NCBI GenBank assembly: GCA_017631885.1
Contig: JAGBSH010000026.1
Location: forward strand, 1 to 64,000
DNA: 64,000 bases
Origin: Fibrobacteraceae bacterium
GTDB lineage: Bacteria > Fibrobacterota > Fibrobacteria > Fibrobacterales > Fibrobacteraceae
Reading direction: 5' to 3'
The notes under the pieces were generated by a model. It did no database searches, had not been told where the DNA came from, and was given only the letters and a program-made list of their open reading frames with translations. The translations under genes were made by a program, and so were the position numbers. This document shows positions 35,296-44,030 of the stretch, piece by piece. Every line of letters begins with the position of its first letter. Position 1 is the first letter of the stretch.

Positions 35296-37240
35296 ACATG
35301 CTGTTGTATGTGTTTTCCAAGATTTCATCTTCTTTACTCTTTACTTCAACTTGTTCTTCTTTTTTTGCCGGGATAAACGAATCATAGTATTGCTTAGAAA
35401 GTTCAGTAGTTCTCTTTTCGTTTTGTTCTATTCTTTTGCGCATTCTTACTAAATCTTCGTCAGAAATAGATACCCTGCCAGAAAGCATAATCGCGGCTGA
35501 TTTTCCCCAAGGAGACATTGGAGATAAATCACGAATTTTTCTTAATTTTGCTGCTGTGCTATCTAGCCCTTCTGGAAAACTAGCATAAAGCATAGCAGAC
35601 ATGTATAATGCTTGTATTCCAGTTTGCGTTGTAGGAAATTCTACAAAGACACTATCATAAGCATTCAAGGCTTTTGTATAAGCACTGTCCACTAAATCCA
35701 TAGATTCTAATGGTAAAGATTTTGCTTCTAACCATAAGCTTTCAGCGGCTAAAAATTTTTCATGTGCTAAATCTTCTTGTGTTTTCAATGTAACTCGCAT
35801 ACCAAGGTTTGCTTGTGCTTGCTTTGCATATTCTGAATTTGGATACTTTTCAATAACTTCCATGTAATACTCTTCGGCCGTTTCTGGATCATTTAAAAAT
35901 TCATCGTAAATAAAAGCTCGAGCATAAGAAGCTCGCAATACTTTTAAAGAATCATCTGAATTTTCAATAATCCCATTCAATCGAGCAACAGCACTATCTG
36001 ATTCAGAAAGTTTAAAAAGGAAAAGTTCTGCTATTTGAAATTCATTGTCAAAAAATGGTTTACCTGATTGCGCAACCGAATCCATAGCATCGTTATTGGA
36101 TTGCAAAACAAGCAAACGTTTTAGAGCATCATAACGTTCTTTACTTTCTTTGCCCCATTTTGAGGGAGGCCTTGCAATATAACTGCTATCATAAAAATTC
36201 AAGGCTGTTTCATAAGCTTTCAAATCCACTTGTTCATGTAAGCCTTGTTGGTAATAAGCTCGAGAAGCATCTTCTGTTTTTGGAAAGTCTTTTGTTACTT
36301 TCTGAAATACAGCACGCCCTTCATTATACTTTTTAGCCAAGAACAAAAGTTCCCCGTAACGAACAAGCAAGAATGATAATTTTTCTTGATAATCTGGGTT
36401 TTTCGCTGCTCTTAAAAATTCTTCGGCTGCTTGTTCATATTTTTCTTTATGAGCTAAACACTCCGCTGCTTGAGTTTCAGCGCTAAATCTATCTCGTTCT
36501 TGCAATTCCTTTATTTCTTTAGCCAAATAATGTTCTCTTGCTTTATCATAAGATTCTTGAGCGTAATACAATGTTGCTAAACGAAAATGAGCTTTTCCTC
36601 GCATAAATGGAGTTCCAGAGGTGTCTGCTAATAATTTTTCTAATGCAGCAATAGCAAGTCCAGGATCTTCAGAAACTTCTTCAAGTAAAGAAAGCAAATT
36701 TAAACCAGGAAAATAATAAGGATGCTCTTTTCCTTTAAGAAGAACCGGTTCTAAAGCAAATCGACTGATATTAAATTCTTTATTTTTATATAAACAATAA
36801 GCTCTTTGGTATTCAGCTGCTTGCATAGAATCGTGTTCTGGGAAATAACGTTCCAATTCATCGTATTTTTCAATGGCTTTTCCCCATTCACCTTTATGTC
36901 GATAAGATTCTGCAATTAAAAAAACGGCATCAGAGGAACGCTTTTTATTTTTAGGAAAACGTTCTAAAACTCGAGAACCTTTTTCAATTACTCTATCATA
37001 TTTTTTTGCTTCTTCGCCGATAGGTTTAGAATCTTCTCCTGCCGTAGAATCTAAACGAGCAGTGCGCATTTCTGACGCTTCTTCGTATGCTCTTTCAGCA
37101 TTAAACATGTGGTTTAAATAAGCACAACAAGTACACCCTTCAAAAAAGAAAAACACAAGTAAAAGAACAAGCAAACGGCAAGGCATACTTTTAAAATACA
37201 AAAGCTTAAACCGTGAAATTGGAATTTTACTAATAAGCAT
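35282..37240 (-). CDS. Large TPR-repeat lipoprotein
   Basis: 652 aa. The hydrophobic N-terminus LLVLLLVFFFFEGC gives a lipobox with Cys36; a second possible start (ATG 37186) would place that Cys at 18. The longer start is kept because GGA is appropriately spaced and it overlaps the upstream gene by 11 nt, but this is uncertain. The body is TPR/Sel1-like helical repeats (AVFLIAESYRHKGEWGKAIE, YYMEVIEKYPNSEYAKQAQA) to about residue 600, with a basic/acidic tail. Probably an outer-membrane-attached periplasmic scaffold, in an operon with rlpA. Function unknown. Confidence 0.78.
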   Translation of the reverse strand: MLISKIPISRFKLLYFKSMPCRLLVLLLVFFFFEGCTCCAYLNHMFNAERAYEEASEMRTARLDSTAGEDSKPIGEEAKKYDRVIEKGSRVLERFPKNKKRSSDAVFLIAESYRHKGEWGKAIEKYDELERYFPEHDSMQAAEYQRAYCLYKNKEFNISRFALEPVLLKGKEHPYYFPGLNLLSLLEEVSEDPGLAIAALEKLLADTSGTPFMRGKAHFRLATLYYAQESYDKAREHYLAKEIKELQERDRFSAETQAAECLAHKEKYEQAAEEFLRAAKNPDYQEKLSFLLVRYGELLFLAKKYNEGRAVFQKVTKDFPKTEDASRAYYQQGLHEQVDLKAYETALNFYDSSYIARPPSKWGKESKERYDALKRLLVLQSNNDAMDSVAQSGKPFFDNEFQIAELFLFKLSESDSAVARLNGIIENSDDSLKVLRASYARAFIYDEFLNDPETAEEYYMEVIEKYPNSEYAKQAQANLGMRVTLKTQEDLAHEKFLAAESLWLEAKSLPLESMDLVDSAYTKALNAYDSVFVEFPTTQTGIQALYMSAMLYASFPEGLDSTAAKLRKIRDLSPMSPWGKSAAIMLSGRVSISDEDLVRMRKRIEQNEKRTTELSKQYYDSFIPAKKEEQVEVKSKEDEILENTYNSMYDFE

Positions 37241-38933
37241 TCAAATATTCCAAATAATCACAAAGTTTTAGGCTCATTGGTAGATAACGTTTATCAAAAC
37301 GTACCATGCGAACTTCTTCTGGTTTTCCAATAACACGAGCTAAAATTTCAAAGTTATCTTGAGCATCCCAAACGGCGGCATCAATTACAACATCACCACA
37401 TTCTGTTTCCCCTGTTGCAGAACCAATACCAGAAATGCGTGAGTTTTGTTGTAAAAGACGTGTAAAGACTTCTGGTGCTCTACCGTGTTCATGCGCCACT
37501 GTAGAAGAATCAATGACTAAAACATGAACTCCGTAATAACGATCTCTTGAATCAAAAAGAACCGTATACACGTGCGTATGATGCCCATCAGTAAATGTTT
37601 CTTGCCAGATATGCTTTTTGATTTGCTTAAAATTAGTCACAGCATAATGCGAGAAAAATTCTTTCGGAGAAGCCCCATAACGAACGAGATAATGCCCTAA
37701 TCGCGTATTGAAATCATGCTTTGTCGCTGGCATAGAAACCCGTAAACTATCAGCTACTCTGTTTAAATTTTCTGCTAAACCTGTAGGCGCTTCCATCTGA
37801 CGAACGGCTGATGCTTCTTGAATCCGTAGTTGAATATCTGGATACTCAGCATCTTTTTGTTGAATTTCTAAAAATTGCATCCGTGCTAAATCAAAATTTT
37901 TCCCTTTTAGGTAAGCTCTCCCTAAAGCTTCTCGTAAAGGTAAATTGTCTGGATACTGACTGACTAATGGTTCTAAAATTTCTCGTGCCACACGAGCTCT
38001 GTCAGAAGAAGTCAACGAAACACCTAAACCATTTCCTGGAGGTAGCTTTTCACCTAATGTTGAAATAGCTTCAGAAGCTTTTTTAAAATTTGGTTTTATT
38101 GCCAAAATCTTTTGATACAAAACTTCAGCATCATCATAATTACCACGATATTCTTCTAAATAGCCTTTTAATAAAAGTAATTCGGGTGCGTTTGTAAAAC
38201 GAGAAGATGCGTATTCTAATAATGAAGAACAACTATCAAGTTGCCCTAATGCATGAAATACATTTGCAAGTAATGCATAAGCTTTTAAAGAGGTTCCTCG
38301 AGAAATACTAATCGCTGCTCTCGCTTCTTCAGCAGAACGAGTATGTTGTTCTGCTAAAAACAATAATTTTCCATACCACAAACGATACGCCAAAAAAGCT
38401 GGTGCTTTATCACTTGCAATACGAGCAAATTCAAGTGCTGTGGTTAAACTCCCTTCTGAAAAAGTTCTACGGGAATCCAAATAAGCTTTCATTGCTCCAT
38501 TTGGATAACGACGTTGCCAATCTTCCATCAAAGTTTCCAAGCGCACTTTGTGTGATGCGTCTAAAGAATCCATATCCAAAAGAGCATCCATAGAACCAAA
38601 ACGAGCTATTTCTAATGCTGGATAAGTTAAAGAGATGGCATCAAAAATTTCTAACGCCCTTGCCGGTTCTCCAGCCTCGGACAAATCAGAAGCCCTACGA
38701 ATTTCATCTCTTGTAGCAAAAGAATATTCTTCAAGTGTTTTTTGAAACTCAGGCGAATCCCCCACCAAAAGTTCGCTGCCTACAGACAAACCAAATGGGA
38801 CACTTTCTAATTTAATTGTTGACGGGCCAAAACGTTTGTAAAGTTCAAAGCCAATAAAAACAAGAATACCTGTTGCACACAAAAACAGATAAGCGAAAAT
38901 CAATTTGCGAACAAAAGATTTTTTGCTTGCCAT
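37230..38933 (-). CDS. Membrane-anchored TPR protein with novel C-terminal domain
   Basis: 567 aa from ATG 38933, which has GAGGT 4-5 nt upstream; the longer frame uses a TTG inside the sigma-factor gene. One membrane helix (about 10-32), then TPR repeats to about residue 380 (LEEYRGNYDDAEVLYQKILA; LGRAYLKGKNFDLARMQFLE). The C-terminal ~190 residues hold no repeat and look like an alpha/beta domain (HTHVYTVLFDSRDRYYGVHV) that I do not recognise. Downstream are the TPR lipoprotein and RlpA, so a role in wall or envelope assembly is plausible. It starts two bases after the sigma-factor stop. Confidence 0.78.
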   Translation of the reverse strand: MASKKSFVRKLIFAYLFLCATGILVFIGFELYKRFGPSTIKLESVPFGLSVGSELLVGDSPEFQKTLEEYSFATRDEIRRASDLSEAGEPARALEIFDAISLTYPALEIARFGSMDALLDMDSLDASHKVRLETLMEDWQRRYPNGAMKAYLDSRRTFSEGSLTTALEFARIASDKAPAFLAYRLWYGKLLFLAEQHTRSAEEARAAISISRGTSLKAYALLANVFHALGQLDSCSSLLEYASSRFTNAPELLLLKGYLEEYRGNYDDAEVLYQKILAIKPNFKKASEAISTLGEKLPPGNGLGVSLTSSDRARVAREILEPLVSQYPDNLPLREALGRAYLKGKNFDLARMQFLEIQQKDAEYPDIQLRIQEASAVRQMEAPTGLAENLNRVADSLRVSMPATKHDFNTRLGHYLVRYGASPKEFFSHYAVTNFKQIKKHIWQETFTDGHHTHVYTVLFDSRDRYYGVHVLVIDSSTVAHEHGRAPEVFTRLLQQNSRISGIGSATGETECGDVVIDAAVWDAQDNFEILARVIGKPEEVRMVRFDKRYLPMSLKLCDYLEYLNAY

Positions 38934-38935
38934 TA

Positions 38936-39781
38936 TTACCTCAGGCAATCACTGAATTTATCTTTCAATTCCTTACTTCTTTGCAATCTACGAAGCGTTT
39001 TATTTTTTATTTGACGAACACGTTCCCGACTTAATTTCATATCTTCGCCGATATCACGCAAAGTAGTATCTTCTGCGGCATCTACTCCATAGAACATCTG
39101 GATAATCTCTGCTTCTCTAGGAGGTAAAGCTTGCAAAGTTTCATGAATTAATTTTTTGCGTTCTGCTTCTTCTAATTCGGTCTCTTGGTTACCTTCTGTG
39201 CCAAGAACATCCATCAACGTGCTAACAGAATCACCTCCAGCAACTCCATCTTCACCTATTGGTGCGTCTAAAGAAATATCAACGATTTTCTCCATAACTT
39301 CAACAATATCACGTTCATATGGAGCAAATTCTGGCATAGTCATTGTTAATTCGTAATCACCATTATTTTGCATCAATGCGCGTTTGAACTTATTCACTAA
39401 CGCTAATTTATTAGGAGGAATACGAACAGAACCAATCCGTTCAAACAACGCTTTCTGGATAGATTGACGAATCCACCAAACAGCATAAGAAATGAACTTA
39501 ACATCTTTATCCATATCAAATCGTTGTGCTGCTTTAAAAAGGCCTAAATTTCCTTCATTAATTAAATCCAACAAAGGCAGACCACGTCCTTGATATTTTC
39601 TAGCAACACTCACCACAAAACGCAAATTCCCGCGAATCAAACGTTGCATCGCTAAATTCTTGATTTCATCAGATTCTTTATTTTTCTTAATAATCTCCAA
39701 AAGAACCGCTTCCTCATTCGGAGGAAGAGTCTGATGACGATTTAAATCTCGAAAATAAAGGGATTCGTTAAAATCACTCAT
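38936..39781 (-). CDS. rpoD: RpoD-type sigma-70 factor lacking region 1.1
   Basis: 281 aa. Region 1.2 starts almost at the N-terminus (LYFRDLNRHQTLPPNEEAVL). Region 2 is intact (NLRFVVSVARKYQGRGLPLL, DLINEGNLGLFKAAQRFD, FISYAVWWIRQSIQKAL), followed by region 3 and region 4.2 (DTTLRDIGEDMKLSRERVRQ). There is no acidic region 1.1, as in the short primary sigma factors of Bacteroidetes. That makes a primary sigma factor likely, but a group 2 paralogue is possible. It is the first gene of a run with the two TPR proteins and RlpA. Confidence 0.9.
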   Translation of the reverse strand: MSDFNESLYFRDLNRHQTLPPNEEAVLLEIIKKNKESDEIKNLAMQRLIRGNLRFVVSVARKYQGRGLPLLDLINEGNLGLFKAAQRFDMDKDVKFISYAVWWIRQSIQKALFERIGSVRIPPNKLALVNKFKRALMQNNGDYELTMTMPEFAPYERDIVEVMEKIVDISLDAPIGEDGVAGGDSVSTLMDVLGTEGNQETELEEAERKKLIHETLQALPPREAEIIQMFYGVDAAEDTTLRDIGEDMKLSRERVRQIKNKTLRRLQRSKELKDKFSDCLR

Positions 39782-39845
39782 AATTTAACCTGCGTGGTAC
39801 CAACAAATATTGATGGGATTAACTCTGCGCAAATATTGCTTTTTA

Positions 39846-40151
39846 TTACAATTTTGTCAATTCCTTTAGCAGAGGATAAGGATAAATTCCTGTTTTATGC
39901 CCATCTGACCATATAAATCCAACTGCATAACGACCAACAGAAAGCAAAGACTCCAACTTTATGTCTTCTGGAATAGCTTCTGGATTAACTAAACGTTCGC
40001 CTGTATGTTCATCAACGCACAAAGCACATGGACATGCTAAACGCAATTTTTTTAATGGAATAGAATTTCTTGACGAATCAGCCCATTCTACTCCTAAATC
40101 ACCCTCTGGAGTTCGAAAAAATTTTTTAGGTGCAATCATCAAAGAACTCAT
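39846..40151 (-). CDS. DUF971 (GBBH-like N-terminal domain) protein
   Basis: 101 aa. Matches the small DUF971/gamma-butyrobetaine-hydroxylase N-terminal-like family: LRLACPCALCVDEHTGERLV with three Cys, GRYAVGFIWSDGHKTGIYPY near the end. Its ATG overlaps the mrp stop (ATGA) and GAGGAGG lies just upstream. DUF971 proteins are often found next to, or fused with, Mrp/ApbC ATPases and are linked to Fe-S cluster handling. The same adjacency here supports that association. Confidence 0.9.
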   Translation of the reverse strand: MSSLMIAPKKFFRTPEGDLGVEWADSSRNSIPLKKLRLACPCALCVDEHTGERLVNPEAIPEDIKLESLLSVGRYAVGFIWSDGHKTGIYPYPLLKELTKL

Positions 40152-41260
40152 AATACCTCCTCAGGCAATTCTTCAAAAGAATAGCGGAAAGAAGAAAGCG
40201 AATCTCTAGCTATCGCAGAAAATACAGAAATTTTCCTTACGGCATCTGCTGCCACTTCAGTAAATACCTGAGCCGAAACGCTATTAGGATTATACAAAAC
40301 TCCTGGAACTCCGTTATCTCCACAAGAAGCTAGAGACGCTTCTAATGGAATTTTTCCCAACAGAGGAACTCCGAATGTTTTTGAAATTCTTTCACCACCA
40401 CCTTGTGGGAAAATAAAATGTTCTTTTTCACATTTGTCGCAAATAAAATAGCTCATGTTTTCAACAACGCCAAGTACAGGGACGCCAACTGAATCAAACA
40501 TAGAAAGGCCCTTACGACAATCTGCTAAAGCTACTTCTTGAGGGGTAGTTACAACAACAGCACCAGACAAAGGACATTCCTGTGTTAATGTTAACTGGAT
40601 ATCTCCTGTTCCTGGAGGAAAATCAATTAGCAAATAATCTAACGTTCCCCAACGAACACGATGCAAGAAATTTTTTATCATCTGACTTGCCATTGGACCA
40701 CGCCAAATTGTGGCTCTATCAGAATCAGCAAACATGCTCATAGAAACAATTGATATTCCTCCTTTCGCTAAAACTGGAGAAATCGTTTTGTCTTCATGAA
40801 CATAAGGAGCTTGATCTATACCAAACATTACGCCCATAGAAGGGCCATAAATGTCTGCATCTAAAATTCCTACTCTTGCTCCAGAAAGACTTAAAGCTAC
40901 CGCTAAATTAGCTGTAACTGTGGATTTACCAACGCCGCCTTTTCCAGAGGCTACTGCTACGATATGAGAAACTTCTTTTAAAAAGGATTCTGTATTTTCT
41001 GTTTCACTTGCAACCCGCCCTGCTTTTGCCGACAAAGTCACTTCTACAGCAGAAGCACCTAATGCCAGAATAATTTTTTCACATTGTTCTTTAAATCTAT
41101 CACGTATAGGGCAAGCAGGTGTTGTTAAAACCAATTCCATAGAAACAGAATTGTCATCTGTAATATTTAAATTTTGTACAAACCCCAATTCAACAATATT
41201 CCTGTTTAAATCAGGATCCATCACAACTTCTAAAGCTTTTAATATTTGTTGTTCGGTCAT
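40148..41260 (-). CDS. mrp: Mrp/ApbC-family iron-sulfur cluster carrier ATPase
   Basis: 370 aa from ATG 41260; the longer frame lies in polA. An N-terminal MIP18/DUF59 domain (ILKALEVVMDPDLNRNIVEL) is followed by the P-loop ATPase with deviant Walker A SGKGGVGKST, LDADIYGPSMGVMFG, and the C-terminal CxxC (ICDKCEKE) that binds a shared 4Fe-4S cluster. It delivers Fe-S clusters to apo-proteins. The window contains a radical SAM enzyme that would be a client type. Confidence 0.95.
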   Translation of the reverse strand: MTEQQILKALEVVMDPDLNRNIVELGFVQNLNITDDNSVSMELVLTTPACPIRDRFKEQCEKIILALGASAVEVTLSAKAGRVASETENTESFLKEVSHIVAVASGKGGVGKSTVTANLAVALSLSGARVGILDADIYGPSMGVMFGIDQAPYVHEDKTISPVLAKGGISIVSMSMFADSDRATIWRGPMASQMIKNFLHRVRWGTLDYLLIDFPPGTGDIQLTLTQECPLSGAVVVTTPQEVALADCRKGLSMFDSVGVPVLGVVENMSYFICDKCEKEHFIFPQGGGERISKTFGVPLLGKIPLEASLASCGDNGVPGVLYNPNSVSAQVFTEVAADAVRKISVFSAIARDSLSSFRYSFEELPEEVL

Positions 41261-41282
41261 AGGCGTAAAATTAGAAATATTT

Positions 41283-44021
41283 TTAATGTGCTTCGAGCCA
41301 GTTTTCCCCAAACCCAACAGAAGCGACTAAAGGCACTTTTAACTGCATAGCATTTTCCATTTCTTGCTTAACAATTTTACCCATTTCTTCTGCTAAATTT
41401 TTAGGGCATTCAAAAACCAATTCATCATGAACTTGAAGCATCATTTTTAATGGTAATGATTCTTTATATATCTTTTCAGAAATTCGAATCATAGCTATTT
41501 TAATCAAATCCGCTGCACTACCTTGCACTGGCGTATTTACAGCCATACGCTCAGCCATTTTGCATTCCATTTTATCCGTCGAAAAAATGCCAGGGATCGG
41601 ACGCCTACGACCTGAAAGAGTTTCAACATAACCTTTTTCATGAACATCTACAATCGTTTTAGCGATAAATTCTTGAACGCCTGAATACAAATTAAAATAG
41701 CCATCAATAAATTCTTGCGCCTGTTTCCTTGAAATTTTCAAATCACGTGATAAACGGAAAGCAGTCATCCCATACAAGACACCAAAATTCACCACTTTTG
41801 CATCACGACGTTGATCAGATGTCACTTCTTCTTGAGATACTCCATAAATTGCTGAAGCGGTTTGCGCATGAATATCTAAATCATTTAAATAAGCCGCAAT
41901 CAAATTTTTATCGCCACTTAAGTGAGCGAGCATTCGTAATTCTATTTGAGAATAGTCAACAGCTAAAATCGTATTTTCTGGATTTCCAGGGATAAAAGCG
42001 GCTCTTATTTTTTTACCATTTTCACTCCTTATCGGAATGTTTTGCAAATTCGGATCCCTACTAGAAAGCCTACCTGTCGCCGTTCCCCATTGGATAAAAC
42101 TCGTATGAATTCTATTTGTCTTTGGTAAAATCAAAGATGGCAAAACACTCACATAAGTACTTAACAATTTCTTTTGCTCTCGGTATTCCATTATAGATTC
42201 TACAATGGGGTGCGGTGCCACAACAGACAATTCTTCTAAAACAGAACTATCCGTACTGCGTTTTTTTATTTCTGGTAATCCTAAATTATCAAAAAGAATT
42301 TCTGCTAATTGTTTTGGAGAAGCTATATTAAATTTTTCTCCTGCAATCTCATGAATTTCTTTTTCAAGAAAGAACAATCTCTCTTCCATTTCTCTTGCAA
42401 GCTTTTGCATTTTTTGTTTATCAAGAGCGATACCTGTTTGTTCCATATCTAAAAGCACTTTTAATAAAGGCATTTCCATCTGGAAGAAAAATTTTTCATA
42501 ACCGGCTTCTTGCAATTTTGGGGACAATTTATTCCATAAGCGCAAAGTATAAACAGCATCTTCTGCACCATATTCAGAAGCTTTTTCAACAGAAACTTGG
42601 GTAAATGGAATTTGAGATTTTCCTCGTCCAATCAAATCCGCTATTGGAATCATAACATGATTCAATTCTATACGAACTTGTTCATCTAAGCTAAGAACAT
42701 GACTACCTGGCGAAAGCATCCAAGCCGCTATTAAAGTATCACCTATTTTTTCAGGAATACTTTCAAGTGAAAATTCTCGGCAAAGAACATGTAAATCAAA
42801 TTTGGCATTATGAAAAATCCAAAACAAATTTTCTTTTTTCCATAAATCTCTGAACCAATCTTTAACAAGTTCAAATGAAAGATTATCTTGCAGCAAACCA
42901 AAAACATCAGTATGTCCTAGAGGGATATAATATCCATTTTCTTCATCTACTGATAAACAAAGACCAGCTATAGAACATGCCATTGAATTCAATCCATCTG
43001 TTTCTGTATCTAAAGCTATCACAGATGCGGCTTCTACTTTTCTTTTTAATTCTTCAAATTTTTCACTTGTGTTTACTAAAACATAATTAGGCAATTTTTC
43101 TGGAATAAATTCTCTATCTTGTGACGGAACCCAGCCAGAACGACTTGGTATTTTTTCTAATAAACGTTCTAATTGTCTAAGTTCATTTGCTCTGAAGACA
43201 TCACTTAAAGCATCACTTGCTAAGCCTTGGAATTCTAATTGTTCTAACGTTCCTGAAAATCCTCTCGCACATTGTAAAGTAACCAATTCTCTTGAAAGGA
43301 AAGCATTTTCTTTATTTTGAGCTAAATTATCATGCAATCCTTTTTTTTCAATTTCATCTAAATGCGCATACAAGTTATCCATATTGCCAAATTTTTCTAA
43401 CAACTGTACAGCTGTCTTTGGACCTACTTTAGGAACTCCAGGCACATTATCAGAAGAATCCCCCATCAAAGCCAAATAATCTCTAATTTGTGATGGTGGT
43501 ACTCCATATTTTTTCAAAACTTCTTCTGGGCCAAAATCAATTCCATCGGCCCCTTTTTCTAAATGAAATTGATGTATAACATCTGACACAATCTGGGATA
43601 AATCTTTATCTTTAGTAATTAAAAAAACTCTTTCAAAGCCTGCTTTTTCTGCGGCACAAGCGACACTTGCCATTACATCATCCGCTTCAAAACCAGGTTC
43701 TGCCAAAAGTGGCAATCCACTCGCTACGAGAGTTTCTTGCAATAAAGGCATTTGAGCTGCCATTTCTTCTGGCATCGGGCTTCTATTCGCTTTATATTCT
43801 GGATAAAGTTCATGCCTAAATGTCGGAGCGTTAACATCTCGAACAATGGCAAAATGCGTTGGTTTATGTTTTTCTAAAATTCTTAAAACAGCTCCCCAAT
43901 AACCATGAACCATTGAAACATCTATTCCACTAGAATTATGTAATGGCGATTTTGAAAAAGCATAAAACATTCGGAATGCTAACGCATAAGAATCTAATAA
44001 AAATAATGTCTTCGTTGCCAT
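41283..44021 (-). CDS. polA: DNA polymerase I
   Basis: 912 aa with all three domains. 5' nuclease domain at 1-290 (GDSSDNVPGVPKVGPKTA). 3'-5' proofreading exonuclease at about 310-500, with active residues visible in VIALDTETDGLNS and FHNAKFDLHVL. Family A polymerase at 520-912: motif A ILAVDYSQIELRM, motif B KVVNFGVLYGM, motif C QVHDELVFECP. It functions in Okazaki fragment maturation and repair. It lies 9 nt after nnrDE and 22 nt before mrp. Confidence 0.97.
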   Translation of the reverse strand: MATKTLFLLDSYALAFRMFYAFSKSPLHNSSGIDVSMVHGYWGAVLRILEKHKPTHFAIVRDVNAPTFRHELYPEYKANRSPMPEEMAAQMPLLQETLVASGLPLLAEPGFEADDVMASVACAAEKAGFERVFLITKDKDLSQIVSDVIHQFHLEKGADGIDFGPEEVLKKYGVPPSQIRDYLALMGDSSDNVPGVPKVGPKTAVQLLEKFGNMDNLYAHLDEIEKKGLHDNLAQNKENAFLSRELVTLQCARGFSGTLEQLEFQGLASDALSDVFRANELRQLERLLEKIPSRSGWVPSQDREFIPEKLPNYVLVNTSEKFEELKRKVEAASVIALDTETDGLNSMACSIAGLCLSVDEENGYYIPLGHTDVFGLLQDNLSFELVKDWFRDLWKKENLFWIFHNAKFDLHVLCREFSLESIPEKIGDTLIAAWMLSPGSHVLSLDEQVRIELNHVMIPIADLIGRGKSQIPFTQVSVEKASEYGAEDAVYTLRLWNKLSPKLQEAGYEKFFFQMEMPLLKVLLDMEQTGIALDKQKMQKLAREMEERLFFLEKEIHEIAGEKFNIASPKQLAEILFDNLGLPEIKKRSTDSSVLEELSVVAPHPIVESIMEYREQKKLLSTYVSVLPSLILPKTNRIHTSFIQWGTATGRLSSRDPNLQNIPIRSENGKKIRAAFIPGNPENTILAVDYSQIELRMLAHLSGDKNLIAAYLNDLDIHAQTASAIYGVSQEEVTSDQRRDAKVVNFGVLYGMTAFRLSRDLKISRKQAQEFIDGYFNLYSGVQEFIAKTIVDVHEKGYVETLSGRRRPIPGIFSTDKMECKMAERMAVNTPVQGSAADLIKIAMIRISEKIYKESLPLKMMLQVHDELVFECPKNLAEEMGKIVKQEMENAMQLKVPLVASVGFGENWLEAH

Positions 44022-44030
44022 AACTTGAAT

